A stretch of DNA of 64,000 nucleotides from Bacillus xiapuensis (lineage in GTDB: Bacteria > Bacillota > Bacilli > Bacillales > Domibacillaceae), in the NCBI RefSeq assembly GCF_002797355.1, contig NZ_KZ454939.1, forward strand, positions 1,025,828-1,089,827. Reading direction: 5' to 3'. Of the stretch, positions 16,399 to 24,625 are shown in pieces. The number at the start of each line of letters is the position of its first letter. Positions within the stretch are counted from its first letter, which is position 1. The notes under the pieces were generated by a model that saw only the letters and a list, made by a program, of their open reading frames with translations, was not told the DNA's origin and did not search any database. The translations under genes and the position numbers were made by a program.

Positions 16399-17601
16399 TT
16401 ACTTTTTAGCCGCGGCTAATAAAGCTGTATATATGACCAGCATGGTAATGGTGATCAATGGCCCGAATTGTTTGAGGAGAACCACCGCATCGTCTATAGC
16501 CGTTTGTTCAGTTCCGAAAACAGGAATGGAATGCATCGTTTCTCCGTTCTTCACGGTCTGCTCATAGACGGGCTCCCACAGGACAAAAGCAATCAGCGCT
16601 GAATAGCAGCCGTGGAGAATTCGCGCGATAAAGAACGGACGAAAGCGGATGTCTGATTCGGCTAGGATGCTTGCAACTTGCGCTTGCACGCTTAACCCGC
16701 TGAAAGCGAGGATAAAGCTGATCAGTACAGCTTGCTGCACGAGAGGGGTTTCCTGAACTTGACTGATCATCTGGCTGCCCAGTGTGATCTCAAACACTCC
16801 AGCAATAAATGGAATGCTTAAATCGGAAGAAAGATGAAAAAGGGCAAATATCTTTGCGGCTATTCCCGCTAAAAAAGAGGTAACATGAAGATGGAACAGC
16901 AGCTTGTTCATAACGGAAAACAGAATAATAAATCCGCCAATCATCAAAAGGGTTCGTACAGAAGAAAGAACCGCATCACCCATTAGCTTGCCCAGCGGCC
17001 GATTGTCCTTTAATCTGGCTTGATGCATGGCCGAAAAGGCTGATGTGAAAGCAAACGGTCTCATTTTCTGTGACTTTGCCTGCCGTTCAGCTCCATGAAA
17101 CCGCATCGTTAACCCTACGAAAAAATTGCCTGTATAATGAGCGAGTGCAAGCAGCACACCGAGATGAGCATCGTAGAAAAATCCGACTGAGACAGCCCCA
17201 AAAATGAAGAGAGGGTTCGATGAGTTAGTGAAGCAGATCAGCCGTTCGGCTTCAATCCGCGTCAGTTGTCCCTCCTGCCGTAATTGTGCCGCCAGTTTAG
17301 CTCCGGAAGGAAATCCGGACGCCATCGCCATTGCCCATACAAATCCGCCCGCTCCGGGAACCCGGAACAGCGGACGCATCAGCGGTTCTAGAAGAACGCC
17401 GATAAAGCTGACGACGCCAAGGCCAATCATCATATCAGAGAGAATAAAGAAAGGAAGCAGCGAGGGAAAGACAATTTCCCACCACATATTCAACCCTCTA
17501 ATCGAGGCGTCAATTGAAACCTCGGGAAATATAATTAAGGAAGAAGCGAATGCAGTAATCATTAAAGCTAAAAGAATGGTTTTAAAATGGGAACCAGTCA
17601 A
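16399..17601 (-). CDS. ylbJ: Sporulation integral membrane protein YlbJ
   Basis: Polytopic membrane protein of about 400 residues with two nucleoside-recognition (Gate) type halves. Family features are WWEIVFPSLLPFFILSDMMIGLG near the N-terminus, AMASGFPSGAKLAAQLR, FTNSSNPLFIFG and FALFHLSSDLSIPFIAGVFEIT. In B. subtilis ylbJ is a mother-cell gene needed for heat-resistant spores. The longest frame starts at GTG 17622, but that codon precedes the SD (AGGAGG); TTG 17601 lies nine bases after it and is preferred. Confidence 0.9.
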   Translation of the reverse strand: MTGSHFKTILLALMITAFASSLIIFPEVSIDASIRGLNMWWEIVFPSLLPFFILSDMMIGLGVVSFIGVLLEPLMRPLFRVPGAGGFVWAMAMASGFPSGAKLAAQLRQEGQLTRIEAERLICFTNSSNPLFIFGAVSVGFFYDAHLGVLLALAHYTGNFFVGLTMRFHGAERQAKSQKMRPFAFTSAFSAMHQARLKDNRPLGKLMGDAVLSSVRTLLMIGGFIILFSVMNKLLFHLHVTSFLAGIAAKIFALFHLSSDLSIPFIAGVFEITLGSQMISQVQETPLVQQAVLISFILAFSGLSVQAQVASILAESDIRFRPFFIARILHGCYSALIAFVLWEPVYEQTVKNGETMHSIPVFGTEQTAIDDAVVLLKQFGPLITITMLVIYTALLAAAKK

Positions 17602-17804
17602 TCTTGAAAACCTCCTATTCACTCTATAAGCGCGTCAGTCTGGGATTCATTTAAACATTTGGCTATTATAAAAGTAAGTGAAATGGCTGTTTGATTTGCT
17701 GTCAGGCAGCTGACCAAACACTCGTCCCGTTTTATTCAATATACTCATACAAATCAGAAATAGACCATAGCTTAAAAGAGAATTCTAAATTGGAGGGAAA
17801 GATA

Positions 17805-18599
17805 TTGCATCGACCAAAGATAGGGGTGGCTCTTGGCTCAGGCGGAGCGCGGGGCTTTGCGCACATAGGCGTGCTGAAAGCCTTGGAGGATGCCGGCATT
17901 CCGGTGGATATGCTAGCCGGAAGCAGCATGGGCTCCCTCGTGGCAAGCTTCTATGCATCCGGTCAGGATATGGAGCAGCTGTATAAACTTTCAACCGCTT
18001 TTCGCAGAAAGTATTTTCTGGATTTTATCGTTCCTAAACTGGGCTTTATCTCAGGCAAGAAAATCAAAAGTTTTATTCGTTTATTCACATATGGTAAAAA
18101 TATTGAAGAGCTGAATATGCCTGTAGCCATTATTGCCACCGATATCCAAAGGGCGGAGAAAGTCGTTTTTACAAAAGGGCCCATCGCTGAAGCAGTGCGT
18201 GCCAGCATTGCCATTCCGGGAATTTTTGTTCCGGAAAAAGTGGGCGGCCGCTTGCTCGTGGACGGCGGAGTGATTGACCGCGTTCCTGTGTCCGTCGTCA
18301 AAGAAATGGGGGCGGATATCGTCATCGGCGTCGATGTGTCCTCCGTCAAGAAAAATGCTGAAATTCATACAATTTTTGATGTGATTATGCAAAGCATAGA
18401 TATTTTACAATTGGAGATTATAGAAAATCGCCAGACTGCTTCTAATGTCATGATTCGACCGCCTGTGGACGGGTACAATTCAAGAGCGTTTACTCACATC
18501 GAAGAGATTATTCAGGCGGGAGAAAACGAAGCACAAAAGAAGATCCCAGAAATTAAACAGCAGATTGCAAGCTGGAAGGAGCATCAGAATGAGAAGTAA
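17805..18599 (+). CDS. ylbK: Patatin-like phospholipase family protein YlbK
   Basis: Protein of 264 residues of the patatin/RssA family. Visible motifs are the oxyanion loop GSGGARGF (residues 9-16), the nucleophile elbow GSSMGS near 43 and the catalytic DGG near 157. Such proteins are serine acyl hydrolases with a Ser-Asp dyad; the substrate is unknown. TTG 17805 follows the SD GGAGGGAAA and gives the N-terminus MHRPKIGVALGSGGARG; the longer frame has no SD. The end overlaps ylbL by 11 bases. Confidence 0.9.
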   Translation: MHRPKIGVALGSGGARGFAHIGVLKALEDAGIPVDMLAGSSMGSLVASFYASGQDMEQLYKLSTAFRRKYFLDFIVPKLGFISGKKIKSFIRLFTYGKNIEELNMPVAIIATDIQRAEKVVFTKGPIAEAVRASIAIPGIFVPEKVGGRLLVDGGVIDRVPVSVVKEMGADIVIGVDVSSVKKNAEIHTIFDVIMQSIDILQLEIIENRQTASNVMIRPPVDGYNSRAFTHIEEIIQAGENEAQKKIPEIKQQIASWKEHQNEK

Positions 18600-19623
18600 A
18601 TTAACTGTATTTTCCTATCTTTTCCTGTTCATGCTCATTGCCGCTTCTTTTATACAGCTTCCCTATTATGTAATGAAGCCGGGGGAAGCTCATGAGCTAG
18701 CGCCGATTGTCAGCGTAGCTGGAGGCAATAAAGAGAAGGGAGAATTAATGCTGACAACGATTAAAATGGGACAAGCGACCCCCGTTTCCTATGCCGTTGC
18801 TTCGATTCGGGATTATGAAGAAATCATTCCCGTTGGCGAAGTACGCGCTCCGCATGAATCAGAAGAGGAATACAATATTAGACAAAAGTATTTAATGGAC
18901 AATTCTCAGCATTCTGCTATTCAAGTGGCTTTTGACGCAGCGAAAAAGCCGTATAAATTTATTAATAAAGGCGTGTATGTATTAAGTGTTTTTCCTAATA
19001 TGCCCGCTCAAGGAGTGATAAAAGCCGGTGATCAGCTCATCGCCGCGGATGATAAAAAAATGAAGACATCCAAACAGTTCACCAAATACATTCACTCGAA
19101 GCGGCCAGGAGATGAGATCCGCCTTACATATGTGCGCGATCAAGTAAAGAAACGTATAAAACTACCGCTCAAAAGCTTTTCCAAGGGCAGCGGGAAAGCC
19201 GGAATAGGCATCACCTTGCTGGATCGAAGAAAGCTGGTAAGCGATCCGAAAGTTCAGCTGAAGGCGGAAGCGATTGGCGGTCCATCGGCCGGGCTGATGT
19301 TCAGTTTGGAGATCTATAATCAGCTTGTGAAGGAGGATGTAACGAAAGGCCGGAAAATTGCCGGTACAGGTACGATTCAGCCGGATGGAACCGTCGGAAG
19401 GATTGGAGGAATCGCTCAAAAAGTCGTAGCGGCGGACAAAGCGGGCGCGGAAATATTCTTTGCCCCAAATGATGCCATTTCACCTGAGATGAAAAAGGAA
19501 TGGCCGTCTATCCGGCCGAACTACCAAGAAGCCAAGGCGGCAGCAGAAGACATTCAAAGCGATATGAAGATCGTGCCAGTTCAATCGTTTCATGATGCCC
19601 TTGACTACCTGGCTGAACAATAG
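18589..19623 (+). CDS. ylbL: Lon-like membrane protease YlbL (PDZ domain)
   Basis: Protein of 344 residues. It has an N-terminal membrane anchor (7-25), a PDZ domain around 120-200 (GVYVLSVFPNMPAQGVIKAGDQLIA) and a Lon-type Ser-Lys proteolytic domain with EAIGGPSAGLMFSL (catalytic Ser) and GGIAQKVVAA (catalytic Lys). B. subtilis YlbL degrades the cell-division inhibitor YneA after DNA damage. The SD GGAAGGAG lies in the end of ylbK and the start ATG 18589 overlaps ylbK, so the two are probably co-translated. Confidence 0.92.
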   Translation: MRSKLTVFSYLFLFMLIAASFIQLPYYVMKPGEAHELAPIVSVAGGNKEKGELMLTTIKMGQATPVSYAVASIRDYEEIIPVGEVRAPHESEEEYNIRQKYLMDNSQHSAIQVAFDAAKKPYKFINKGVYVLSVFPNMPAQGVIKAGDQLIAADDKKMKTSKQFTKYIHSKRPGDEIRLTYVRDQVKKRIKLPLKSFSKGSGKAGIGITLLDRRKLVSDPKVQLKAEAIGGPSAGLMFSLEIYNQLVKEDVTKGRKIAGTGTIQPDGTVGRIGGIAQKVVAADKAGAEIFFAPNDAISPEMKKEWPSIRPNYQEAKAAAEDIQSDMKIVPVQSFHDALDYLAEQ

Positions 19624-19631
19624 CGCGGTGT

Positions 19632-20834
19632 TTAAGGCCAAAGGATGGGAGGCTGTTTAAATTCACTGTCCAGCAATGAAGGAATGCGCAGGCCTTGCAG
19701 ATAAACTTCTGTAGCTTTTACATCCAGCGCGAGCAATTCCTTATACGCGGCGGTGCGGGAAATGAGAGGGATAGACAATTTCTTTTTTATGGAACGGATA
19801 TATTCCTGGCCAATCCGGTTCATTCCCAATAGCCGAATGTACTGAACTGATTCAGCAGCCTTTTCCATCTCCGCTTTCGTCGTGTTTGTTAACAGATGAA
19901 CAAGCATGCGCTGGATGCGCGTCCATGTGTAGCGCTTTGTTTTTACTTGATGCATAAACTCGCTGAAGCTGGCGGCCTGCCGGCTAGCTTCCTTCAGACG
20001 GTATTCGATTCCTTCCGCAACTTCATAAATCTCTTGAAGGGCTGGCAAAGCATCTGTCAGCAGCCGGTATTGAAGCTGAGGCCAATACATTTCCCAAGTG
20101 TGAAAGGTATGATACTTTCTGTAATAGTCTTGCATCTCGGCGATCACACTTGACGGTACATACTTCTGGATAGCTGTATAGGAACCTTGATCTTGAGCTA
20201 GCGCTTTACGGATGCTTGTGGCGCTTGTGATGTCGCCCTCCGTTAACTGATCGTCATGATATCCCGCCTGCTGCCTTTTAATGGTCAGCGGTGTCATAGG
20301 CGAACCGATCCGCTCATTCGCTTGAATATAGTGAAATCCGAGAATATTATTTGGCTGGGATAAATCCAGAGTCCATTCATCTGTAAAGAGGGCTTCCCTC
20401 GCTAATGCTTGAGCGCGCGGAAAGCTATAGCCCCTTTTCATATAATGCTGTATCGGAGCATTTAATAGGTGAGCGGATTCCTGCAAATGATAATACGCAT
20501 CCAAAAAGGGTGCTAGCTTTCCGTTTTCACTGCCAAAACAAAAGGCATGACAGCCCAATGCGTTTAAGGTGGAAATAGCCCCATAGCCAAAAACATCCGC
20601 TTTTTGTGCAGAAAAAGCATAAGGCAGCTCGACAACGAGGTCCACGCCGTTTAAAAGAGCCATTCTTGTGCGGGCCCATTTGTTCATAAGCGCAGGCTCG
20701 CCGCGCTGCAGAAAGTGACCACTCATCACGGCGATCACTACATCGGCGTCCGCTGCTTCGCGCGCCTTTTGCGCATGATATAAATGGCCGTTGTGAAAAG
20801 GGTTGTATTCGACGACAATACCGACAGTTTTCAT
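19632..20834 (-). CDS. tmcAL: tRNA(Met) cytidine acetate ligase
   Basis: Protein of 400 residues (YlbM), convergent with ylbL. Its nucleotidyltransferase-like N-terminus is VGIVVEYNPFHNGHLYHA (HxGH-type) followed by SGHFLQRGEPA and LPYAFSAQKAD. The family makes N4-acetylcytidine at the wobble position of elongator tRNA-Met using acetate and ATP. Only eight bases separate its stop from that of ylbL and I see no strong terminator there. It is divergent from ylbN. Confidence 0.92.
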   Translation of the reverse strand: MKTVGIVVEYNPFHNGHLYHAQKAREAADADVVIAVMSGHFLQRGEPALMNKWARTRMALLNGVDLVVELPYAFSAQKADVFGYGAISTLNALGCHAFCFGSENGKLAPFLDAYYHLQESAHLLNAPIQHYMKRGYSFPRAQALAREALFTDEWTLDLSQPNNILGFHYIQANERIGSPMTPLTIKRQQAGYHDDQLTEGDITSATSIRKALAQDQGSYTAIQKYVPSSVIAEMQDYYRKYHTFHTWEMYWPQLQYRLLTDALPALQEIYEVAEGIEYRLKEASRQAASFSEFMHQVKTKRYTWTRIQRMLVHLLTNTTKAEMEKAAESVQYIRLLGMNRIGQEYIRSIKKKLSIPLISRTAAYKELLALDVKATEVYLQGLRIPSLLDSEFKQPPILWP

Positions 20835-20980
20835 TTATATGTTCCTTTGCTATAGTATTTAATAAGATTATGGTAATATTGTTGTTTACGGAGGGAAAAT
20901 TGTCAATAGAGCGGGAGACTGAAGGCAGCCCGAGCGGTTTATCCGCCGGCTGCGCCGTTTGAAAGTGTAAAGAAAATATA

Positions 20981-21009
20981 TTGACAAACGTTTTGGCGAA
21001 AGCTATAAT
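20981..21009 (+). promoter_or_regulatory. Sigma-A promoter for ylbN-rpmF
   Basis: Perfect TTGACA (20981-20986), 17-base spacer and perfect TATAAT (21004-21009), 27 bases before the ylbN start codon. Confidence 0.85.
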
Positions 21010-21036
21010 TACTTTTGTTGCCTTGAGGTGATAGGA

Positions 21037-21564
21037 TTGAAATGGTCAATTATTCAATTGCAAAAGCTTCGTGAAAAAGGTCTGATTCTTGATGAGCTGG
21101 CGGATATGCAAAGCTTGAAGGATCGCGACCCGCAAATCCGGGATATTACACCTGTGCATGTGACTGGAAAAGCGGATATTAGCCCTGAGAAAGTCACCTT
21201 TCATTTGCAGGTGGAAGGACAAATGATTTTGCCTTGTTCACGAACGCTTGTAGATGTAGAATACCCGTTTGATTTTCAGATGACTGAAACGTTTTTGTTG
21301 AAGCCGTCTTTATTTGATGAATCCGAAGATGAAGAGTCCCTTCATAAAGTGCAGGGAGATGTCATTGATCTAGCCCCTGTTTTAGAAGAAGCTATTCTTT
21401 TGGAAGTGCCGATGCAAGTGTTCAGTGAAGATGCGGATCAGCATCTCATTCAATCAGGTAAAGGCTGGGAATATCATCAGGAAGAACAGCTTTCAAAAGA
21501 GGATAAGAAGGTGGATCCGCGTTTAGCCGGTCTGGCTGATTTCTTTAAATCAAATGAGGAATAA
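21037..21564 (+). CDS. ylbN: DUF177 (YceD-like) protein YlbN
   Basis: Acidic protein of 175 residues of the DUF177/YceD family, which is nearly always found directly before rpmF and in other organisms has been linked to 23S rRNA metabolism. Typical are the IRDITPVHVTGKADISPEKVTFHL core and the Cys-containing SRTLVDVEYPFDF segment. The start is TTG 21037 after GAGGTGA, giving MKWSIIQLQKL as in homologues; the GTG at 21028 is part of the SD. It has a consensus sigma-A promoter. Confidence 0.92.
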   Translation: MKWSIIQLQKLREKGLILDELADMQSLKDRDPQIRDITPVHVTGKADISPEKVTFHLQVEGQMILPCSRTLVDVEYPFDFQMTETFLLKPSLFDESEDEESLHKVQGDVIDLAPVLEEAILLEVPMQVFSEDADQHLIQSGKGWEYHQEEQLSKEDKKVDPRLAGLADFFKSNEE

Positions 21565-21629
21565 AATGGAGAAGTACCAGCTAACTCTGGCTTCATATAC
21601 TTACATTCTCTTTTAAGGAGGTGGAAATA

Positions 21630-21803
21630 ATGGCAGTACCTTTCAGAAGAACTTCTACTACTAAAAAGAATAAGCGCCGTACGCATTTCAAATTGCAAGT
21701 ACCAGGTATGGTAGCATGCCCAAACTGCGGAGAAATGAAACTAGCGCACCGTGTATGCAAAGAGTGCGGAACATATAAAGGAAAAGAAGTTGTAAGCAAA
21801 TAA
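21630..21803 (+). CDS. rpmF: 50S ribosomal protein L32
   Basis: Ribosomal protein of 57 residues: [20 protein letters not shown] is diagnostic. It is the zinc-ribbon form, with CPNC at residues 31-34 and CKEC further on, so it needs zinc. The SD is AAGGAGGTG with ATG at 21630. It is co-transcribed with ylbN and ends at a strong terminator. Confidence 0.97.
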   Translation: MAVPFRRTSTTKKNKRRTHFKLQVPGMVACPNCGEMKLAHRVCKECGTYKGKEVVSK

Positions 21804-21824
21804 TTGTTGCATCTATCCTTGTAA

Positions 21825-21861
21825 AAAACGTGAAGAGACCATGGCTCTTCACGTTTTTTTT
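21825..21861 (+). terminator. Terminator after rpmF
   Basis: Stem AAAACGTGAAGAG/CTCTTCACGTTTT with a short loop and a long T run. Confidence 0.9.
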
Positions 21862-22072
21862 ATCGTTTTTCGACCAAAGAACTTCCATTTCAAGGAATGT
21901 GCGGAGCGCAGCTCAATGAGCAGGCGGCAGCCTAAAGGTTATGATTGGCAGTTATCCTGCCTTACGGTACAATCAGTCTTATAAAAGAGAAAAGCTGACG
22001 CTGCAATGAAAATTAGACCGTGATGGAATAATTGCACAGAGGATGCGGGAATGACAGAAAGGAGCCGAGGGG

Positions 22073-22828
22073 ATGGACTTTCAGATCGAGAGGTTACATA
22101 ATGGAATTTTGTTATTTAAAATAACCCGGCCAGAAAAAAGAAATGCTGTGAATTACGCTGTGATGGATGGCTTGAAACAGGTTATTGAGCGCGCAAAGGA
22201 GGCGGATGTTCAGGCGCTTGTGATCACGGGTGAGGGGGAGCGGGCTTTTTGTTCAGGCGGAGACTTATCCGTGTTTCATGAGTTGAGAACAGAGGAAGAA
22301 GCCTATACGATGCTTTCTAAAATGGGAAGGATTCTATATGATCTCACTGTGCTGGCAAAGCCAACTGTTGCATTAGTGAATGGGGCAGCTGTAGGCGGAG
22401 GCTGTGAAATCGCGGCAGCTTGTGATTTTCGGATCGCAAAAACAGGAGCAAAGCTGGGATTTATTCAAGGAAACCTGGCGATTACGACAGGCTGGGGAGG
22501 CGGAACATTACTGTTTGAAAGGATTCCTTCTCACCTGGCATTAAAATTATTAACCACAGCAGCCGTCTACCGCGCAGAACAGCTGGATCAAATCGGCTTC
22601 ATTAATCGGGTGGTTGATCAAGCGGATGAGGCTGCGGCTGAGCGCTTCTTGCAAACGGAATTATCAATGGCCCCTTCTGTTTTGGCTGCTTATAAACAAA
22701 TGCAGATTCACAAATGGGAAGCAAGCGGACTGTTGGACCGAATGACTAAAGAAATCAGACAATGCGCCGTTCTGTGGGAGAGCGAGGCCCATCATAAGGC
22801 AGTGGAAAGCTTTCTGAAGAAAAAATAA
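22073..22828 (+). CDS. Crotonase (enoyl-CoA hydratase/isomerase) family protein
   Basis: Protein of 251 residues with the crotonase fold: oxyanion loop FCSGGDLSVF near residue 62, and second oxyanion segment GGGCEIAAACDFRIA near 105. The two catalytic glutamates of true enoyl-CoA hydratases appear to be replaced: the first falls in LGFIQGNLAITTGWGGG as Gln and the second in LALKLLTTA as Lys. The WGGG motif recalls decarboxylase-type members. It is therefore probably an acyl-CoA enzyme but not a standard hydratase. The SD AAAGGAG is good. It lies between rpmF and ylbP, where B. subtilis has ylbO (gerR). Confidence 0.8.
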   Translation: MDFQIERLHNGILLFKITRPEKRNAVNYAVMDGLKQVIERAKEADVQALVITGEGERAFCSGGDLSVFHELRTEEEAYTMLSKMGRILYDLTVLAKPTVALVNGAAVGGGCEIAAACDFRIAKTGAKLGFIQGNLAITTGWGGGTLLFERIPSHLALKLLTTAAVYRAEQLDQIGFINRVVDQADEAAAERFLQTELSMAPSVLAAYKQMQIHKWEASGLLDRMTKEIRQCAVLWESEAHHKAVESFLKKK

Positions 22829-22850
22829 AGGCAGCATTAGCCCGATGATC

Positions 22851-22905
22851 AGCGCTTGCATAGGTCAGCCCAGCCTCTCTATGAGAGCCGGGACCGACAA
22901 GCGCT
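22851..22905. repeat. Imperfect intergenic palindrome
   Basis: AGCGCTTG (22851-22858) and CAAGCGCT (22898-22905) enclose further pairing (GGTC/GACC-like and CTCTC/GAGAG). It has the size and build of the palindromic repeats between sigE and sigG and may be a degenerate relative. Confidence 0.45.
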
Positions 22906-22943
22906 TTCCGGAAAAGGAAAAGAGCGGTCTTCTTTTCAAAAAA

Positions 22944-22982
22944 AGTGCAGACAACGGCGTCTAAAACGCCGTTATCTGCACT
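22944..22982. terminator. Bidirectional terminator, crotonase gene / ylbP
   Basis: 16-base stem AGTGCAGACAACGGCG/CGCCGTTATCTGCACT with one mismatch, preceded by an A run. On the minus strand this gives the T run expected after ylbP. Confidence 0.8.
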
Positions 22983-23024
22983 CTGAGAATGATTTTTGAA
23001 GCAGTATCTTCCGGCTGGGCCGGG

Positions 23025-23483
23025 TTAACTGATTTTTTGTTTTTGGTTTGTATGCGGATCCCAGTATAAGCGTGAGCTGTTTTCTGAAAGAGGCGTAAAG
23101 CCCATTTTGCGCCAGAAATCATGAGATTTCACGCGGGCTTTCGTGAGAATCGGGATTTCAAACGACTTGGCAAAGTTAACGAGCTGCAGCCCTAAGCCTC
23201 TATGCTGATATTGGGGCAGTACTTCCAGCTTCCAAATTTCAAGATATCGGTCAGAATCGTTGGGCAGAAGATCAGCGCCGTTCGTCTTGACATACAGACA
23301 CATGCGGGCGACTAGCTGATCTCCGAAATATATACCGTAAAAGGGAGAGTGGGAATGATCTTCCACCATCGTATATTGCAATTCTTCAAGCATGGATAAT
23401 TCTTCAAGGCCATACTCTTTGAAGGATGTAAACTCTTCCATTGTTTTGAAGTTCAGCTTCAAATTTTCTACTGCTGCTTTCAT
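23025..23483 (-). CDS. ylbP: GNAT-family N-acetyltransferase YlbP
   Basis: Protein of 152 residues with the GNAT acetyl-CoA site LEVLPQYQHRGLGLQLVNFA (RGxG) near residue 100, an upstream strand MVEDHSHSPFYGIYFGDQLVARMCLYV, and the closing HDFWRKMGFTPL. YlbP of Bacillus has no assigned substrate that I know. The SD AAAAGGAGG precedes ATG 23483. It is convergent with the crotonase gene and divergent from panE. Confidence 0.88.
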   Translation of the reverse strand: MKAAVENLKLNFKTMEEFTSFKEYGLEELSMLEELQYTMVEDHSHSPFYGIYFGDQLVARMCLYVKTNGADLLPNDSDRYLEIWKLEVLPQYQHRGLGLQLVNFAKSFEIPILTKARVKSHDFWRKMGFTPLSENSSRLYWDPHTNQKQKIS

Positions 23484-23650
23484 GGTAATGTCCTCCTTTT
23501 TTTATGAACAATACTAAAGCAATGGATTATTTAAGTTATATCCATTATATAATAAAAAAGTAAATAAATGAACAGTTAAATTGATAACGCTTTCATTTTT
23601 GTGAATCGGTTAAAATAAATGCCAAGTTTTTTGTGAAAGAGGGGAAAAAT

Positions 23651-24547
23651 ATGAAGATAGGCATCATGGGCGGAGGAGCTATCGGTCTGTTCTTCGCTGT
23701 CGAAATAGCTCAGGAATTTCCGGCGGTGTTATTCACCAAGACGATAGAACAAGCGAATGCCGTTACAGCCCAAGGGGTGGAGGTAAGAGAAAAGGGAAAG
23801 CCCGCCATTTATTCCATTCAAGCAAAGCCTTCCGAGGATGCACTAATGAAGGAAATGGATTTGCTTGTGATCGCTTTGAAGCAATACCAATTGCCGGCTG
23901 CTATTCCGATCCTGGAGCGGCTCCCAAAAGAAACCGCTTTGATCTTTCTGCAAAATGGTATGGGGCATGTAGAAGTCATGGATTGCCTGAAGCAAAAGAA
24001 CGTGTTTGCGGCGACAGTCGAGCATGGCGTTTTGCGGACGGGTGCGGCTCAAATAGAAGTGAAAGGGAGGAGCCGCACGAATATTGCTGTCGTCCGCGGC
24101 AGCAGGAACGCAATTTCCCGTTTTATTGAGAAGATGAGAGACAGGTTTCCGTTTGTTTGGCGCGATGATGCCAAGTGGATGCTGCTTGAGAAGCTGTCCG
24201 CCAATGTGGTCATTAATCCATTGACAGCTATTTTAAATAGCACAAACGGTGAATTATTGACTAATAAGCATTATTTCAGGCTAGCGCAGGAGATATTCAA
24301 GGAATTTGCTGCTGTCTTTTCTGAATACGAGACAGAGAAAGGCTGGGAATCCATTCAGCGTATTTGCCAGGCAACATCGGGCAATTGCTCATCCATGCTT
24401 TCAGATCTGAAAGCAGGCCGGCCGACAGAAGTGGATGCGATCATTGGTTTTGTTCTATCGGAGGCGGACAAAAATGGAATTGCTGTGCCTGCTTTGCAAA
24501 CGGTGTATCATATGGTAAAAGGGCTGGAGAAAACGCATGCTGAATAA
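23651..24547 (+). CDS. panE: 2-dehydropantoate 2-reductase
   Basis: Protein of 298 residues (ylbQ position in Bacillus) that reduces ketopantoate to pantoate with NADPH in pantothenate and CoA synthesis. Visible are the Rossmann motif GIMGGGAIGLFFAVE at the N-terminus, LVIALKQYQ with the conserved Lys, FLQNGMGHVE, and the catalytic-domain segments KLSANVVINPLTAILN (Lys and Asn) and SSMLSDLKAGRPTEVDAI (Ser and Glu side chains bind substrate). The start is ATG 23651 after AGAGGGGAA; the upstream codons are spurious. Confidence 0.93.
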   Translation: MKIGIMGGGAIGLFFAVEIAQEFPAVLFTKTIEQANAVTAQGVEVREKGKPAIYSIQAKPSEDALMKEMDLLVIALKQYQLPAAIPILERLPKETALIFLQNGMGHVEVMDCLKQKNVFAATVEHGVLRTGAAQIEVKGRSRTNIAVVRGSRNAISRFIEKMRDRFPFVWRDDAKWMLLEKLSANVVINPLTAILNSTNGELLTNKHYFRLAQEIFKEFAAVFSEYETEKGWESIQRICQATSGNCSSMLSDLKAGRPTEVDAIIGFVLSEADKNGIAVPALQTVYHMVKGLEKTHAE

Positions 24548-24625
24548 GCCGCAATATTGTTCCTTCTTTTCATTAGATGATATACTCAGAACAGTAAAAT
24601 GCGTGCAGAAAGGAAGTACATATCT

